From: Streptomyces profundus
GTDB taxonomy: Bacteria > Actinomycetota > Actinomycetes > Streptomycetales > Streptomycetaceae
Direction of reading: 5' to 3'
DNA length: 64,000 bases
Assembly: GCF_020740535.1 (NCBI RefSeq)
Contig: NZ_CP082362.1
Location: 5,020,501-5,084,500, forward strand
The position numbers and the translations under genes are program-made. Under the pieces are notes generated by a model. That model saw only the letters and a program-made list of their open reading frames with translations. It was not told the DNA's origin and did no database searches. Shown here one piece after another: positions 39,794 through 48,651 of this stretch (position 1 is the stretch's first letter; every line of letters starts with the position of its first letter).

Positions 39794-39862
39794 GTGAACT
39801 CCGATGGACTTCTGGCGCTGTCGTCGGGGCGCGACGGCGCGCGATGTTTTGTCGAAGGTACC

Positions 39863-39912
39863 GTAGAGTTACGTCTACTTAACACGCAAAAGTACCGCTG
39901 TAATATCTACTT
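39863..39912. promoter_or_regulatory. AT-rich operator region of the ROK/glycosidase locus
   Basis: GTAGA-N6-TCTAC (39863-39878) is an inverted repeat, and TCTACTT recurs at 39874-39880 and 39906-39912, 32 bases apart. This stretch is clearly AT-richer than its surroundings and lies between the divergent hydrolase and ROK genes, so it is a candidate ROK operator and promoter. Confidence 0.5.
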
Positions 39913-39960
39913 CACAAGCTCCGGGGGGTGAGAAATCCCGCCCAGGGGAAGGCAGCGGGC

Positions 39961-41154
39961 ATGAATCAGTCGAGCGCGGGCCACTTGCTATGGCTGATCC
40001 GCAGCGGGCGGGCGAGCACCCGGGGAGAGCTTCAGCGGATCACCGGACTCTCCAGGTCGACGGTCGGCCAGCGCCTCGACCAGCTCTTCCGCGCCGGCTG
40101 GGTCAAGGAGAGCGCGGGCGACCCCGTCGAGGCCCCGACGGGCGGACGGCCCGCCGTCCGGCTCAGGTTCGACGTCTCGCACGGCGTGGTCCTCTGCGCC
40201 GACCTGGAGACCCGGCACGCGCGCGCCGCCGTGCTCGACCTCGGCGGCACCGTTCTCGCGGAGCACTCGGGCGCGCTGTTGATCAACCAGGGGCCCGACG
40301 AGGTGCTGGACCGGCTGGCCCAGTGGTTCGTGATGCTGCTGGAGAAGGCCGGGCTCGCGCCGGCCTCCGTGTGTGGCATTGGTCTCGCCGTCCCAGGGCC
40401 GGTCGACACCTCCCTCGGCCAGGTCGTCCAGCCGCCGATCATGCCCGGCTGGGACCGCTACCCCCTCGTCGACCGGATGCGCGCGTCCTTCGCCGCGCAG
40501 GTCGGCGAAGCCGGCGCGGCGATACCGGTGTTGGTGGAGAACGACGCCAACCTGATGGCCTACGCCGAGCAGCGCGAGGGATTCCCCGACTGCTCGGCGT
40601 TTCTGCTGGTCAAGGTGTCAACGGGCATCGGCGCCGGGGTGGTTGTGGACGGCGAGATGTACCGCGGCTTCGACGGCGCGGCCGGCGATATCGGCCATAT
40701 CCGACTCAGTGACCATCCGCGCGCGCTCTGCCGCTGCGGCTCCTACGGCTGTCTGGCCGCGGTGGCCAGCGGCCGGGCGCTCGCCGAACAGCTGACGGCC
40801 GCCGGCGTGCCGACGGCCTCCGGATCCGGGGTCCGTGACCAGCTCACCATCGGTCAGCCGGACGCGGTGCGGCTGGCCCGCGAGGCGGGCCGCCTGGTCG
40901 GCGGCGTCCTGGCCACCGTGGTCACCCTGCTCAACCCGGGCGTGCTGATGATCGCGGGGGACCTCGCCGGCCCCCCGTTCCTCACCGGCGTCCGCGAGCT
41001 GCTCTACCAGCAGGCGATGCCCCGGATCACCACCTACCTCCAGGTGGTCACCTCCCGCCTCGGCGAACGGGCCGGCCTGACGGGTGCGGCGGCCATGGTC
41101 GTCGAATCCCTCTACGCGCCTGACCGGGCGGACGAACGGCTCAACGGGACATAG
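39961..41154 (+). CDS. ROK family transcriptional regulator
   Basis: The 397-residue protein begins with a winged helix (HLLWLIRSGRASTRGELQRITGLSRSTVGQRLDQLFRAGWV), followed by a ROK sugar-kinase-like domain with DLGGT, VENDANLMAYAEQ, STGIGAGVVVDGEMYRGFDGAAGDIGH and the zinc site CRCGSYGCL. It probably represses the divergent glycosidase genes and responds to a sugar. The ATG at 39961 has GGGGAAGG upstream. Confidence 0.92.
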   Translation: MNQSSAGHLLWLIRSGRASTRGELQRITGLSRSTVGQRLDQLFRAGWVKESAGDPVEAPTGGRPAVRLRFDVSHGVVLCADLETRHARAAVLDLGGTVLAEHSGALLINQGPDEVLDRLAQWFVMLLEKAGLAPASVCGIGLAVPGPVDTSLGQVVQPPIMPGWDRYPLVDRMRASFAAQVGEAGAAIPVLVENDANLMAYAEQREGFPDCSAFLLVKVSTGIGAGVVVDGEMYRGFDGAAGDIGHIRLSDHPRALCRCGSYGCLAAVASGRALAEQLTAAGVPTASGSGVRDQLTIGQPDAVRLAREAGRLVGGVLATVVTLLNPGVLMIAGDLAGPPFLTGVRELLYQQAMPRITTYLQVVTSRLGERAGLTGAAAMVVESLYAPDRADERLNGT

Positions 41155-41306
41155 GAAAACTCCCGTTATGGGATGCCGAGCGGCTTTCACGCGCGTGATG
41201 CCCGCCACGTCTGATCCCGTCCATGCTCAGATGAGCGATTGGCGGGGTAGTCTCCCGTCGTCAGGGCAGACACCCCCGCCTCCTCGGGAGTGTGTGACAA
41301 CGTCGT

Positions 41307-41345
41307 GGCCCGCCGCCACACCTCAACCCTCAGCGGCGGCGGGCC
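41307..41345. terminator. Terminator between the ROK and transglycosylase genes
   Basis: GGCCCGCCGCC and GGCGGCGGGCC form a perfect 11-bp stem with a 17-base loop in the 203-base gap between the convergent genes, 12 bases after the transglycosylase stop in the leftward direction. Confidence 0.7.
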
Positions 41346-41357
41346 GGGGCGCCGGGC

Positions 41358-42167
41358 TCAGTAGGCGCCGTTGACGTTGTCCATCGACCCGTAGCGCGCG
41401 GCGGCGTAGTTGCACGCGGCGACGATGTTGGAGACCGGGTCGTAGATGTTCTCGCTGGTCCCCTCGACGTGGTACTGCTCGAACGTCGGGTCGATCACCT
41501 GGAGCAGGCCCTTCGACGGAATATTCTTCTCCGCGTTGGTGTCCCACAGGTTGATGGTCAGCGGGTCGCCGCTGGACTCGCGGATCAGGTTCCGGTAGAT
41601 GCCGTCGTAGCTGCCGGGGATGCCCTTCTCGTCCATCACCTCAAGGGCTTCCTTGATCCACCCGTCGAGCTGTTCGGCTGACGCCGGAACGGGCTTCGGC
41701 TGCTCGTGCTGCGGAATCACGACCACGGAACCGTCCGCGTTGTACTCCGCGCCCCGGCCCTGCTCCTCGACGACCTCTTCCTCGGTGGCCGCTTCGGCGG
41801 CCTCCTCGGCGGCGGGCTCCTCGGTCTCCTCGTTCTCGTCGGCGGTCTCGTCGACCTCTTCGACCTCTTCGGCGGCTTCGCCGGTGTCGGCGGCGTCTGT
41901 TTCGTCCGTGACGCCGGTCTCGTCCGGTTCCTCGTCCTCGGTGCCGGTGGTCGCCTTCCCCAGCGGGCCGCCGGGGCCGTGCGGGGCGAACGCGGTCGGG
42001 GCCGTGGTCTGGGTGGCGGCCTGGGGGATGCTCTGGCCGGTGGCCTCGGCGGCCATCGCCGTGGTGGCGAAGGGGAGCGTCAGGGCCGTGGCGCCGACGG
42101 TCACGATGCCGGCCATCACGGCGCTGCGCGTCATGGCGCGACGGGTGCCGTTGGTGCTGACGGTCAT
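41358..42167 (-). CDS. Secreted SLT-type transglycosylase with acidic linker
   Basis: The 269-residue protein has a signal peptide ([22 protein letters not shown]), a long Glu/Asp/Thr/Ala-rich low-complexity region (residues about 75-145) and a C-terminal lysozyme-like SLT domain. [22 protein letters not shown] contains the catalytic glutamate, followed by [17 protein letters not shown]. It should cleave peptidoglycan glycan strands at the cell wall. The ATG ending at 42167 has AGAGG upstream. Confidence 0.9.
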   Translation of the reverse strand: MTVSTNGTRRAMTRSAVMAGIVTVGATALTLPFATTAMAAEATGQSIPQAATQTTAPTAFAPHGPGGPLGKATTGTEDEEPDETGVTDETDAADTGEAAEEVEEVDETADENEETEEPAAEEAAEAATEEEVVEEQGRGAEYNADGSVVVIPQHEQPKPVPASAEQLDGWIKEALEVMDEKGIPGSYDGIYRNLIRESSGDPLTINLWDTNAEKNIPSKGLLQVIDPTFEQYHVEGTSENIYDPVSNIVAACNYAAARYGSMDNVNGAY

Positions 42168-42547
42168 GCGCGTACCTCTTTCGGGGCGGGGATGTCTGCC
42201 GAGCCACCGTGGGGGTGGCGATCGCAAACATGACCCAGGCTTCATCCCGGAGGCAAAGGTGTGACCTGCGAAGACGCGTCGTAGACCGGGCCGATGGTCC
42301 CGCCCCCACCGCCCAGACGTTTCCTGGCCCGAGGGCCCCTGGCCGCCTCCTAGGCGGCCTCGCAGATGACCGAAGTCCTGTGCCCGCCCTCACAGCGCGA
42401 GCGCCCCGATCTCACCCCGGGTGAGCGGGCCACGGCGGGGCGTCGCCCCCCGCGCCCCCCGCTTCCGCACCCGGGGGTGAGCCCCACCCCGGACACGGTG
42501 GGTCGCCCCCTGGTGACCCGGCAGCCCGGGCCGACAGGGTGAGGGGC
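42168..42547. other. 380-bp divergent intergenic region with hairpins
   Basis: No gene is seen between the transglycosylase and the serine hydrolase. The region holds GGCCGCCT-CCT-AGGCGGCC (42341-42359), the palindrome CTCACCC-C-GGGTGAG (42411-42425) and a further GGGGTG/CACCCC pair near 42474-42490. I looked for a c-di-AMP (ydaO) riboswitch upstream of the transglycosylase and did not recognise one. Confidence 0.6.
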
Positions 42548-43744
42548 ATGGGAACCAGGAGAACGACGACGGGGTGGCCGAGGCGCGCGGCGGTCTACGG
42601 TGTCGCGGCAGCCGTCCTCGCGGGGGCGGCGGCGACGGGGAGCGCGGCGACGGAGCGGGGCGAGGGCGGCGGAGACGGGCTGCGACGGGATGTGGAGGCG
42701 ATCGCGGAGGCCGGCGTCACCGGGGTGCAGGCCCGCGTGACGGGGGCCGACGGCGGCTCGCGGGTCGCCACCGCCGGCGTCGCCGACCTGGCGACGGGCA
42801 GCCCCGTCGCCGCGGACGGATACTTCCGGATCGGCAGCACCAACAAGACCCTCGTGGCGACCGTGGTCCTCCAACTCGCCGCCGAGGGAGCGCTGTCCCT
42901 GGAGGACCCGGTGGAGGAGTGGCTGCCCGGCGTCGTCCAGGGCAACGGCCACGACGGCCGCCGGATCACCGTCCGGCATCTGCTCCAGCACACCTCGGGC
43001 GTCTACGACGGCGACTACCCCAGCCGGGGCGGATCGGCCGAGGGCTACTACGAGAACCGGTACCGGATCCACACGCCGGAGGAGATCGTGGCCGCCGCCA
43101 TGAGCCATCCGCCCGAGTTCCAGCCGGAGGACGACCGCTGGAGCTACTCCAACACCGGCTACGCCGTGCTCGGCATGGTCATCGAGCGGGTCACCGGACG
43201 CGCCTGGCACGAGGAGGTCGACGCCCGGGTGCTGACCCCCCTCGACCTGCGCGACACCGTCTGGCCCGGCGTCTCCCCGAGCCTGCCGGAACCCCATGCC
43301 AAGGGCTACACCCGCTTCGCGCCAGGCGAGGACCTCGTGGACACCACCGAGCTGATCGACGCCGACGCCTCGGGCGGCTACCTCTCGACCACCGCGGACC
43401 TGGACCGCTTCGCGCGGGCGCTCTTCGACGGGACGCTGCTCGGCCCGGCCGAGCTGGCCGAGCTGACGGACACCGTGCCGGTCGGCGAGGACGACACCCC
43501 CTGGCCGGGCGCCGGCTACGGCCTGGGGATCTTCGCGCGGCCACTGCCCTGCGGCGGCACCGTGTGGATCCCCAGCGGGGACCAGATCGGCTACCGGACG
43601 CGGATCGGCGTCACGGAAGACGGGCGGCGCAGCGTCGTGGTCTCGATGTCCACCCAGCTCCAGGACTCCGCCGACAGCGCCCTCGGCCAGGAGGCGGCGG
43701 CCACCGCGCTGATCGACAACGCCCTCTGCGGAACGGGGGGCTGA
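42548..43744 (+). CDS. Secreted serine hydrolase (beta-lactamase/DD-carboxypeptidase class C-like)
   Basis: The 398-residue protein has an N-terminal signal segment (residues about 12-34) and the serine penicillin-recognising fold: S97-T-N-K100 (S-x-x-K), WSYSNTGYAVLGMVIERVTGR (Y-S-N), and a late GIFARPLPCGGTVWIPSGDQIGY in place of the K-T-G region. It may be a D-alanyl-D-alanine carboxypeptidase or a related esterase. The ATG at 42548 was selected over an upstream in-frame codon because it precedes the signal peptide closely and has GAGGGG upstream. Confidence 0.85.
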   Translation: MGTRRTTTGWPRRAAVYGVAAAVLAGAAATGSAATERGEGGGDGLRRDVEAIAEAGVTGVQARVTGADGGSRVATAGVADLATGSPVAADGYFRIGSTNKTLVATVVLQLAAEGALSLEDPVEEWLPGVVQGNGHDGRRITVRHLLQHTSGVYDGDYPSRGGSAEGYYENRYRIHTPEEIVAAAMSHPPEFQPEDDRWSYSNTGYAVLGMVIERVTGRAWHEEVDARVLTPLDLRDTVWPGVSPSLPEPHAKGYTRFAPGEDLVDTTELIDADASGGYLSTTADLDRFARALFDGTLLGPAELAELTDTVPVGEDDTPWPGAGYGLGIFARPLPCGGTVWIPSGDQIGYRTRIGVTEDGRRSVVVSMSTQLQDSADSALGQEAAATALIDNALCGTGG

Positions 43745-43771
43745 GCACCGCGCGCGCCGGCACCGTCCCGC

Positions 43772-44701
43772 TCAGCGCGTGCCGAGGCGGGCGTCGAGCC
43801 TGGTGCCCACCGTGGCGCACTGGGCGCGGATGGTGTCGAGGAAGGCGGCCAGGACGGGGGAGCGGTCGTCCGCTCGGAAGGAGAGGGCCAGCTCCGGCAG
43901 GGGGGTGCGGGGGGTCACCTCGCAGAGCCAGACGTCGGCCCGGGCCGTCAGTCTCATCCGGGACGGGCCCAGGCCGATCCCCACCCCGCAGGCCGCGAGG
44001 CCGATGATGGTGTGGACGTCGCGAGCCACGGTCGCGGCGTCCAGCTCGTGGGCGAGGCCGCTCGGGAGAGCGCGCAGCCAGGCGGCGATGCCCGGTTCCT
44101 CGTCGTCGGGGGCGACGATCAGCTGTTGGTCGCGCAACTGCTCCAGCGTGATGGTCCGCTGTCCGGCGAAGGGGTGCGCGCGGCCGACGACCGCCACCAG
44201 ATGGTCGCGGCCGATCGGCACGGAGACCAGCGACTCGACCCCGGCGCCCCTGGGCGCGCCCAGCCCCACCGCGACATCAAGCTCGCCGGCGAGCAGCGCG
44301 GCCGTGCTGTGGCTGGTGCCCATCTCCTGGAGGCCCAGCCGCACCTGGGGCCGGTCCCTGCCGAAGCGGCCGAGCACCGTCGGGAGCGGTTCCAGCAGCG
44401 CCGACGCGACAAAGCCGAGGCGCAGCCGCCCCGTCTCGCCGCGTGCCGCGCGCCCCGCGTCGAGAGTCGCGGCCGAGATCTCCGCCAGCGCCCGCCGCGC
44501 CCGGGCGAGGAACGCCCGGCCGGCCGCCGTGGGGAAGACGCCGTGCGGGGTCCGGTCGAAGAGCCGCGCGCCCACCTCCTGTTCCAGGGCGGCGATCTGT
44601 TTGGACAGGGGCGGCTGGGCGATCCCGACCGAGGCGGCGGCCCGGCCGAAGTGCTGGTGGTCGGCCAGCGCGACCGCGTACCGCAGGTGTCGTGCCTCCA
44701 T
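43772..44701 (-). CDS. LysR family transcriptional regulator
   Basis: The 309-residue protein has the LysR helix-turn-helix MEARHLRYAVALADHQHFGRAAASVGIAQPPLSKQIAALEQEVGARLFDRTPHG and a substrate-binding domain. The ATG ending at 44701 has GGAG 8 bases upstream. It is divergent from a hydrolase-MFS operon, with a T-N11-A palindrome between them, so it probably controls that operon and itself. Confidence 0.92.
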   Translation of the reverse strand: MEARHLRYAVALADHQHFGRAAASVGIAQPPLSKQIAALEQEVGARLFDRTPHGVFPTAAGRAFLARARRALAEISAATLDAGRAARGETGRLRLGFVASALLEPLPTVLGRFGRDRPQVRLGLQEMGTSHSTAALLAGELDVAVGLGAPRGAGVESLVSVPIGRDHLVAVVGRAHPFAGQRTITLEQLRDQQLIVAPDDEEPGIAAWLRALPSGLAHELDAATVARDVHTIIGLAACGVGIGLGPSRMRLTARADVWLCEVTPRTPLPELALSFRADDRSPVLAAFLDTIRAQCATVGTRLDARLGTR

Positions 44702-44740
44702 GGGACGGGCTCCGTTCCGGACGTTCATCGGTCGGCGCGT

Positions 44741-44761
44741 CCGATAGCCCATGGGTATCGG
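44741..44761. promoter_or_regulatory. LysR-type operator (T-N11-A)
   Basis: CCGATA-N9-TATCGG forms a near-perfect palindrome whose T44745 and A44757 are separated by 11 bases, the LysR box pattern, between the divergent LysR and hydrolase genes. Confidence 0.65.
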
Positions 44762-44820
44762 ACGGCGCCTTGTCAGACATACCAGTGGATCACGCTGGCC
44801 CCCGGCCATGGGATGGGGGC

Positions 44821-45675
44821 ATGGCCTCCCACCGCACCGATACGGTGTTCGTCCTCGTCCACGGCGCCTGGCACAGCTCCTGGCAGTGGGCCGAGACCCA
44901 ACGCGCGCTCGCCGCGCGGGGCGCCGCCAGCGTCGCCGTCGACCTGCCGGGACACGGCTTCGCGGCTCCGCTGCCCGCCGGCTACCTCGCCACCCCCCAG
45001 ACCGGGCTCACGACCGAACGCTCCCCGTTGGCTGATGTCACGCTCGACGCGTTCGTCGACGCCGTGCTCGACACGCTCAGCGCCGTCCACGGCCGCTACC
45101 CCACCACCGTCCTCGTCGCGCACAGCGCCGGTGGCGGCGCCGCCTCGCTGGCCGTGGAACGCGCGCCCGAGCTCGTCGACCGGCTGGTCTATGTCTCCGG
45201 GTTCGTCCCGGCCGGACGGCCGAGGTTCCTCGACTACATCACCGCACCGGAGAACGCCACCTCCCTCGGGCAGGGGCTGACCGTCGGCGACCCGGAACGG
45301 ATCGGCGCGGTCCGCATCAACCCGCACTCGCCCGACCCTGCCTATGTGGAGGAGCTGCGCGGCTCCTACTACCACGACCTGCCGGCCGAGCGGTTCGCGC
45401 GCTGGCGCCTGGCGCTCAGCCCCGATCTGCCGCTCGCCGTCCCCGCGACGCCGATCACGCTCACCGCCGAGCGCTGGGGGCGCGTGCCGCGCACCTATCT
45501 GCGCTGCTCGGAAGATCGCGCCCTGGTGCCGGCCACCCAGGACCTGATGGTCGCCGAGGCCGATGCCCTGACCCCCGACCACCCGTTCGAGATACGTCAA
45601 CTACCCAGTGGGCACAGCCCGTTCGCCACCCATCCCACGGAGCTCGCGACGCTGTTGACGCGGGGTCCCGTGTGA
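44821..45675 (+). CDS. Alpha/beta hydrolase (esterase-like)
   Basis: The 284-residue protein has VFVLVHGAWHSSWQWAETQRAL (oxyanion region), VDLPGHG, the nucleophile elbow VLVAHSAGGGAA, and the late histidine in RQLPSGHSPFATHP. It resembles the EstC/MhlR-type plant-methylesterase-like hydrolases. The stop overlaps the MFS gene start, so the two form an operon under the divergent LysR. Confidence 0.87.
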   Translation: MASHRTDTVFVLVHGAWHSSWQWAETQRALAARGAASVAVDLPGHGFAAPLPAGYLATPQTGLTTERSPLADVTLDAFVDAVLDTLSAVHGRYPTTVLVAHSAGGGAASLAVERAPELVDRLVYVSGFVPAGRPRFLDYITAPENATSLGQGLTVGDPERIGAVRINPHSPDPAYVEELRGSYYHDLPAERFARWRLALSPDLPLAVPATPITLTAERWGRVPRTYLRCSEDRALVPATQDLMVAEADALTPDHPFEIRQLPSGHSPFATHPTELATLLTRGPV

Positions 45676-47048
45676 CGCGCACCGCCACGAGGCGTCGGCT
45701 GTTGCTCCCCGTGGTGCTGAGCGCGACCTTCGTCCAACTGCTCAGCGTCACCGTCGCGCAGGTGGCCACGCCGGAGATCCGCGCCGACCTGGCGGCGGGA
45801 GTGGGCGCCGGGCACCTCGTCCTAGCCGGCTACACCCTCGCCTACGCCTGCGTGTTGATCACGGCCGCGCGGCTGGGCGACCGCTGGGGCTACCGGCGGC
45901 TGTTCGTCGTCGGCACCGCCGGCTTCGCCCTCGCCGCCACGGCCTGCGCGTTCGCCCCGACGATCGAGACGCTGATCGCCGCCCGGCTGGCGCAGGGGCT
46001 GGCGGCCGGGCTGGTCACCCCGCAGGTGTTCTCGCTCGTCCAGACCGCGCTCCCTCCAGTGCGCCGGCCGCGCGCGCTCGGCCTGCTCGGCGCGACCATG
46101 GCGGTCGCCTCGCTGACCGGGCCCCTCCTCGGCGGACTCCTCATCGGCGCCGACCTGTTCGGGCTCGGCTGGCGCCCGGTGTTCCTGCTGCCGGTGCCGG
46201 TCGCCCTCGCCGCGCTGGCCGGCGCGGTGGTGCTCCCGCCCGGCGGGGCCGCCGGCTGGCCGCGCGTCGACTGGCTCGGCGCCGCCCTCGTCATGGCGGG
46301 GCTCGGCCTGCTGGTGCTGCCGCTGTCCGTGGGGCCCGGCACCGGCTGGCCGCCCTGGACCCTCGCCTGCCTGCTCGGCGCCGCGCCCGTGCTCGCCTGC
46401 TGCGTCCGGGCGCAGCGGCGCGGCCCGGCACCGTTGATCCACCCCGACGTGCTGCGCGACCGGGGCGCGCGGACGGGGGTCGTGCTGGTCCTCGTCTTCA
46501 ACGCCGGCGTGCCGTCGTTCACCTATCTGCTGTTTCTCCATGTGCAGTCGGTCTCCGGGTACTCGGCGACCGAGGCCGCCGTCCTGTCCCTGCCGTTCGC
46601 CGGCGCGGCGATCGTCGGCAGCGCGTCGGCCGTGCACCTGACGCCCTTCCTCGGCGGACGGCTGTTGACGCTCGGCGCTTCGCTGCTCGCCCTGACGATG
46701 GGGGTGCTCGCCGTGGCCGTCGGGACCACGCCCGAGAGGTGGGCCACCGTGCCGGCGCTGGCGGTGGGCGGGGCCGCGTTCGGCGCGTTCACCGCGTCCG
46801 TCTTCGCCCTGGTGCTGGCCCGCGCGGCCCCGGAGGCCGTCGGCTCGGTCTCCGGGGTCCTGCCCACCGCCCAGCAACTCGGCGGAACCCTCGGCATCAC
46901 GCTGGCCACCCTCGCCTACGCCGCGCCCGCCTCGACACCGGCGGGCGCGTGGCGGCACGCGATGCTCTACCAGGCGGCCGTGTTCCTGCTCGCCGCCGCG
47001 ATCAGCCTGCGGCTGGCCCCTGCCCGCGCGCGCCGGCGCCCCGGCTGA
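45672..47048 (+). CDS. MFS transporter (DHA2, 14-helix type)
   Basis: The 458-residue membrane protein of the major facilitator superfamily has motif A in LGDRWGYRRLFVVG and a fourteen-helix hydrophobicity layout typical of drug:proton antiporters of the DHA2 family. It begins with GTG at 45672 overlapping the hydrolase stop. Its last 47 bases overlap the end of the convergent MFS gene on the other strand. Confidence 0.9.
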   Translation: MTRTATRRRLLLPVVLSATFVQLLSVTVAQVATPEIRADLAAGVGAGHLVLAGYTLAYACVLITAARLGDRWGYRRLFVVGTAGFALAATACAFAPTIETLIAARLAQGLAAGLVTPQVFSLVQTALPPVRRPRALGLLGATMAVASLTGPLLGGLLIGADLFGLGWRPVFLLPVPVALAALAGAVVLPPGGAAGWPRVDWLGAALVMAGLGLLVLPLSVGPGTGWPPWTLACLLGAAPVLACCVRAQRRGPAPLIHPDVLRDRGARTGVVLVLVFNAGVPSFTYLLFLHVQSVSGYSATEAAVLSLPFAGAAIVGSASAVHLTPFLGGRLLTLGASLLALTMGVLAVAVGTTPERWATVPALAVGGAAFGAFTASVFALVLARAAPEAVGSVSGVLPTAQQLGGTLGITLATLAYAAPASTPAGAWRHAMLYQAAVFLLAAAISLRLAPARARRRPG

Positions 47049-48456
47049 GCGCGAGGGAGAGCGCCGCGCCGGCCAGGCAGACCAGGCCGGCGACGGCCAG
47101 CGCGGCGTGCAGGCCGCCCAGCGTGGCCGAGACCTCGTCCGCCCCCGGCGCGAGCGCGGCGGTGCGCGCCGTCACCACGGCCGCGAGCCCCGCCGTGCCG
47201 ATCGCCCCGAGAAACTGCGGCAGTTGCGCCAACCCGCCGACCACGCCCCGCTCGTCGTCGGCCACCCCCTCGGTCATCACGCTGACAAAGGCGACAACGG
47301 CCAGCACATGGCCGAAACCCATGGCACCCGACGTCACGAGCAGCAGCGGGAGACCGCCGTCGGCCGGCAGCAGCACCATGGCGCCGGTGCCCGCCCCCTG
47401 CACCGACAGGCCGGCCGTCAGGGTGCGTCGGGTTCCCATCCGGAGGGCGACGCGGGCCGCGATCAGCCCGGCGACCAGCGCGGCGCCGCCCTCCGCGAGA
47501 AAGCCAAAACCGGTCTCCAACGGCGAGTAACCGAGCACATCCTGCATATAGAGGCTCAGCAACACCGTGACGCCGCCGCACATCCCGAACGTGACCAGCC
47601 CCAACAGGCCGCCCCAGGCGAGGGTGCGGCGCCGCAGCAGTGCCAGGGGCACCAGGGGCGCCACCTGGCGGGCCTCGACCGCGACAAAGCCCGCCAACAG
47701 GACGCCGGCGCCGCCCAGCGCCGCCAGCGTCACCGGCCGCCCCCAGCCGGCGTCGGCGCCGGCGGTGACCCCGTAGACCAGGGCGAAGAGCCCGCCGCTC
47801 ACCAGCGCGGCGCCCGGCACGTCAAGGCGGGTCGCCGGCCCCCGCCCGACGTCCCTGGGCAGCACCAGCACCCCGCCGACCAGCACGGCCAGCGCGATCA
47901 GCAGCATGATCACCATCGTCCAACGCCAGTCGAGGGCGCTGGTGATGACGCCCCCGCCGATGGTGCCGACCACGAAGCCGAGCGACAGCAGCGCGCCGTT
48001 GACCCCCAGCGCCCGGGTCCGGCGCGGGCCCTCCGGGAACGACGCCGTCAACAGCGAAAGCGCCGCCGGGCTGATCATCGCCCCGGCCACCCCCTGGCCC
48101 ACCCGGGACGCGACCAACGCGCCCGGCACCGGGGCGAGCCCGGCCGTCAGCGAGAACACCGCGAGCAGCGACAGCCCCAGCAGGAACAGGTTCCGCCGGC
48201 CGACCAGGTCGGACAGCCGCCCGAAGAGCAGCAGCAGGCTGGCCGTGGGCAACAGGCACGCGGTGGCGACCCACTGAAGATCACCGGTGTTCGCGAAGCC
48301 GAGCGCGGCGCCGATCTCCGGCAGCGCGACCGCCACGATGGAGAAGTCGAGACCGACGACGAACGTCGCGCCGCACAGCGTGACGAGGACCAGCCAACCG
48401 CGTGCGCCGAGGCGTGCCTCGGCGTCGCTCGGCGCCAGGGATGGGACCGCTGTCAC
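47002..48456 (-). CDS. MFS transporter (DHA2/EmrB-QacA type)
   Basis: The 484-residue protein has LVTLCGATFVVGLDFSIVAVALPEIG (the DHA2 helix 1 D-x-T/S-I-V-x-V-A-L-P motif) and motif A GRLSDLVGRRNLFLLG, with about fourteen helices. It is likely a drug exporter. The GTG ending at 48456 is preceded by GGAAGGCGGAG. It is divergent from an XRE regulator and convergent with the preceding MFS gene, overlapping it by 47 bases. Confidence 0.9.
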   Translation of the reverse strand: MTAVPSLAPSDAEARLGARGWLVLVTLCGATFVVGLDFSIVAVALPEIGAALGFANTGDLQWVATACLLPTASLLLLFGRLSDLVGRRNLFLLGLSLLAVFSLTAGLAPVPGALVASRVGQGVAGAMISPAALSLLTASFPEGPRRTRALGVNGALLSLGFVVGTIGGGVITSALDWRWTMVIMLLIALAVLVGGVLVLPRDVGRGPATRLDVPGAALVSGGLFALVYGVTAGADAGWGRPVTLAALGGAGVLLAGFVAVEARQVAPLVPLALLRRRTLAWGGLLGLVTFGMCGGVTVLLSLYMQDVLGYSPLETGFGFLAEGGAALVAGLIAARVALRMGTRRTLTAGLSVQGAGTGAMVLLPADGGLPLLLVTSGAMGFGHVLAVVAFVSVMTEGVADDERGVVGGLAQLPQFLGAIGTAGLAAVVTARTAALAPGADEVSATLGGLHAALAVAGLVCLAGAALSLALSRGAGARGQGPAAG

Positions 48457-48480
48457 GACTCCGCCTTCCGGGACGGGGGA

Positions 48481-48523
48481 ACGGCGCACCGCGTGACGGC
48501 GCACCACGGGGATCGGTGCGCCG
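48481..48523. promoter_or_regulatory. Candidate operator between MFS and XRE genes
   Basis: CGGCGCACC-N9-GGTGCGCCG (48497-48523) is a perfect inverted repeat, and ACGGCGCACC is also repeated directly at 48481 and 48496, giving three half sites in the divergent region. It could bind the adjacent XRE regulator. Confidence 0.5.
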
Positions 48524-48651
48524 CCACGCTGCCGAACGGCGCGCGCCGGAACGAGCCCCCCGTCCCTCGTACGCGCCGGGTTCCTACGCCGGCCGTGCCT
48601 ACCCCTGGCGGGGGCAGGCTGGGCCTGGCCGGGCGCGCCACAATGGGCGCC

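Noticed and set aside
42168..42547. Possible c-di-AMP (ydaO) riboswitch before the transglycosylase gene
   Set aside because: Streptomyces cell-wall hydrolases often have one, but I could not find its conserved sequence blocks here.
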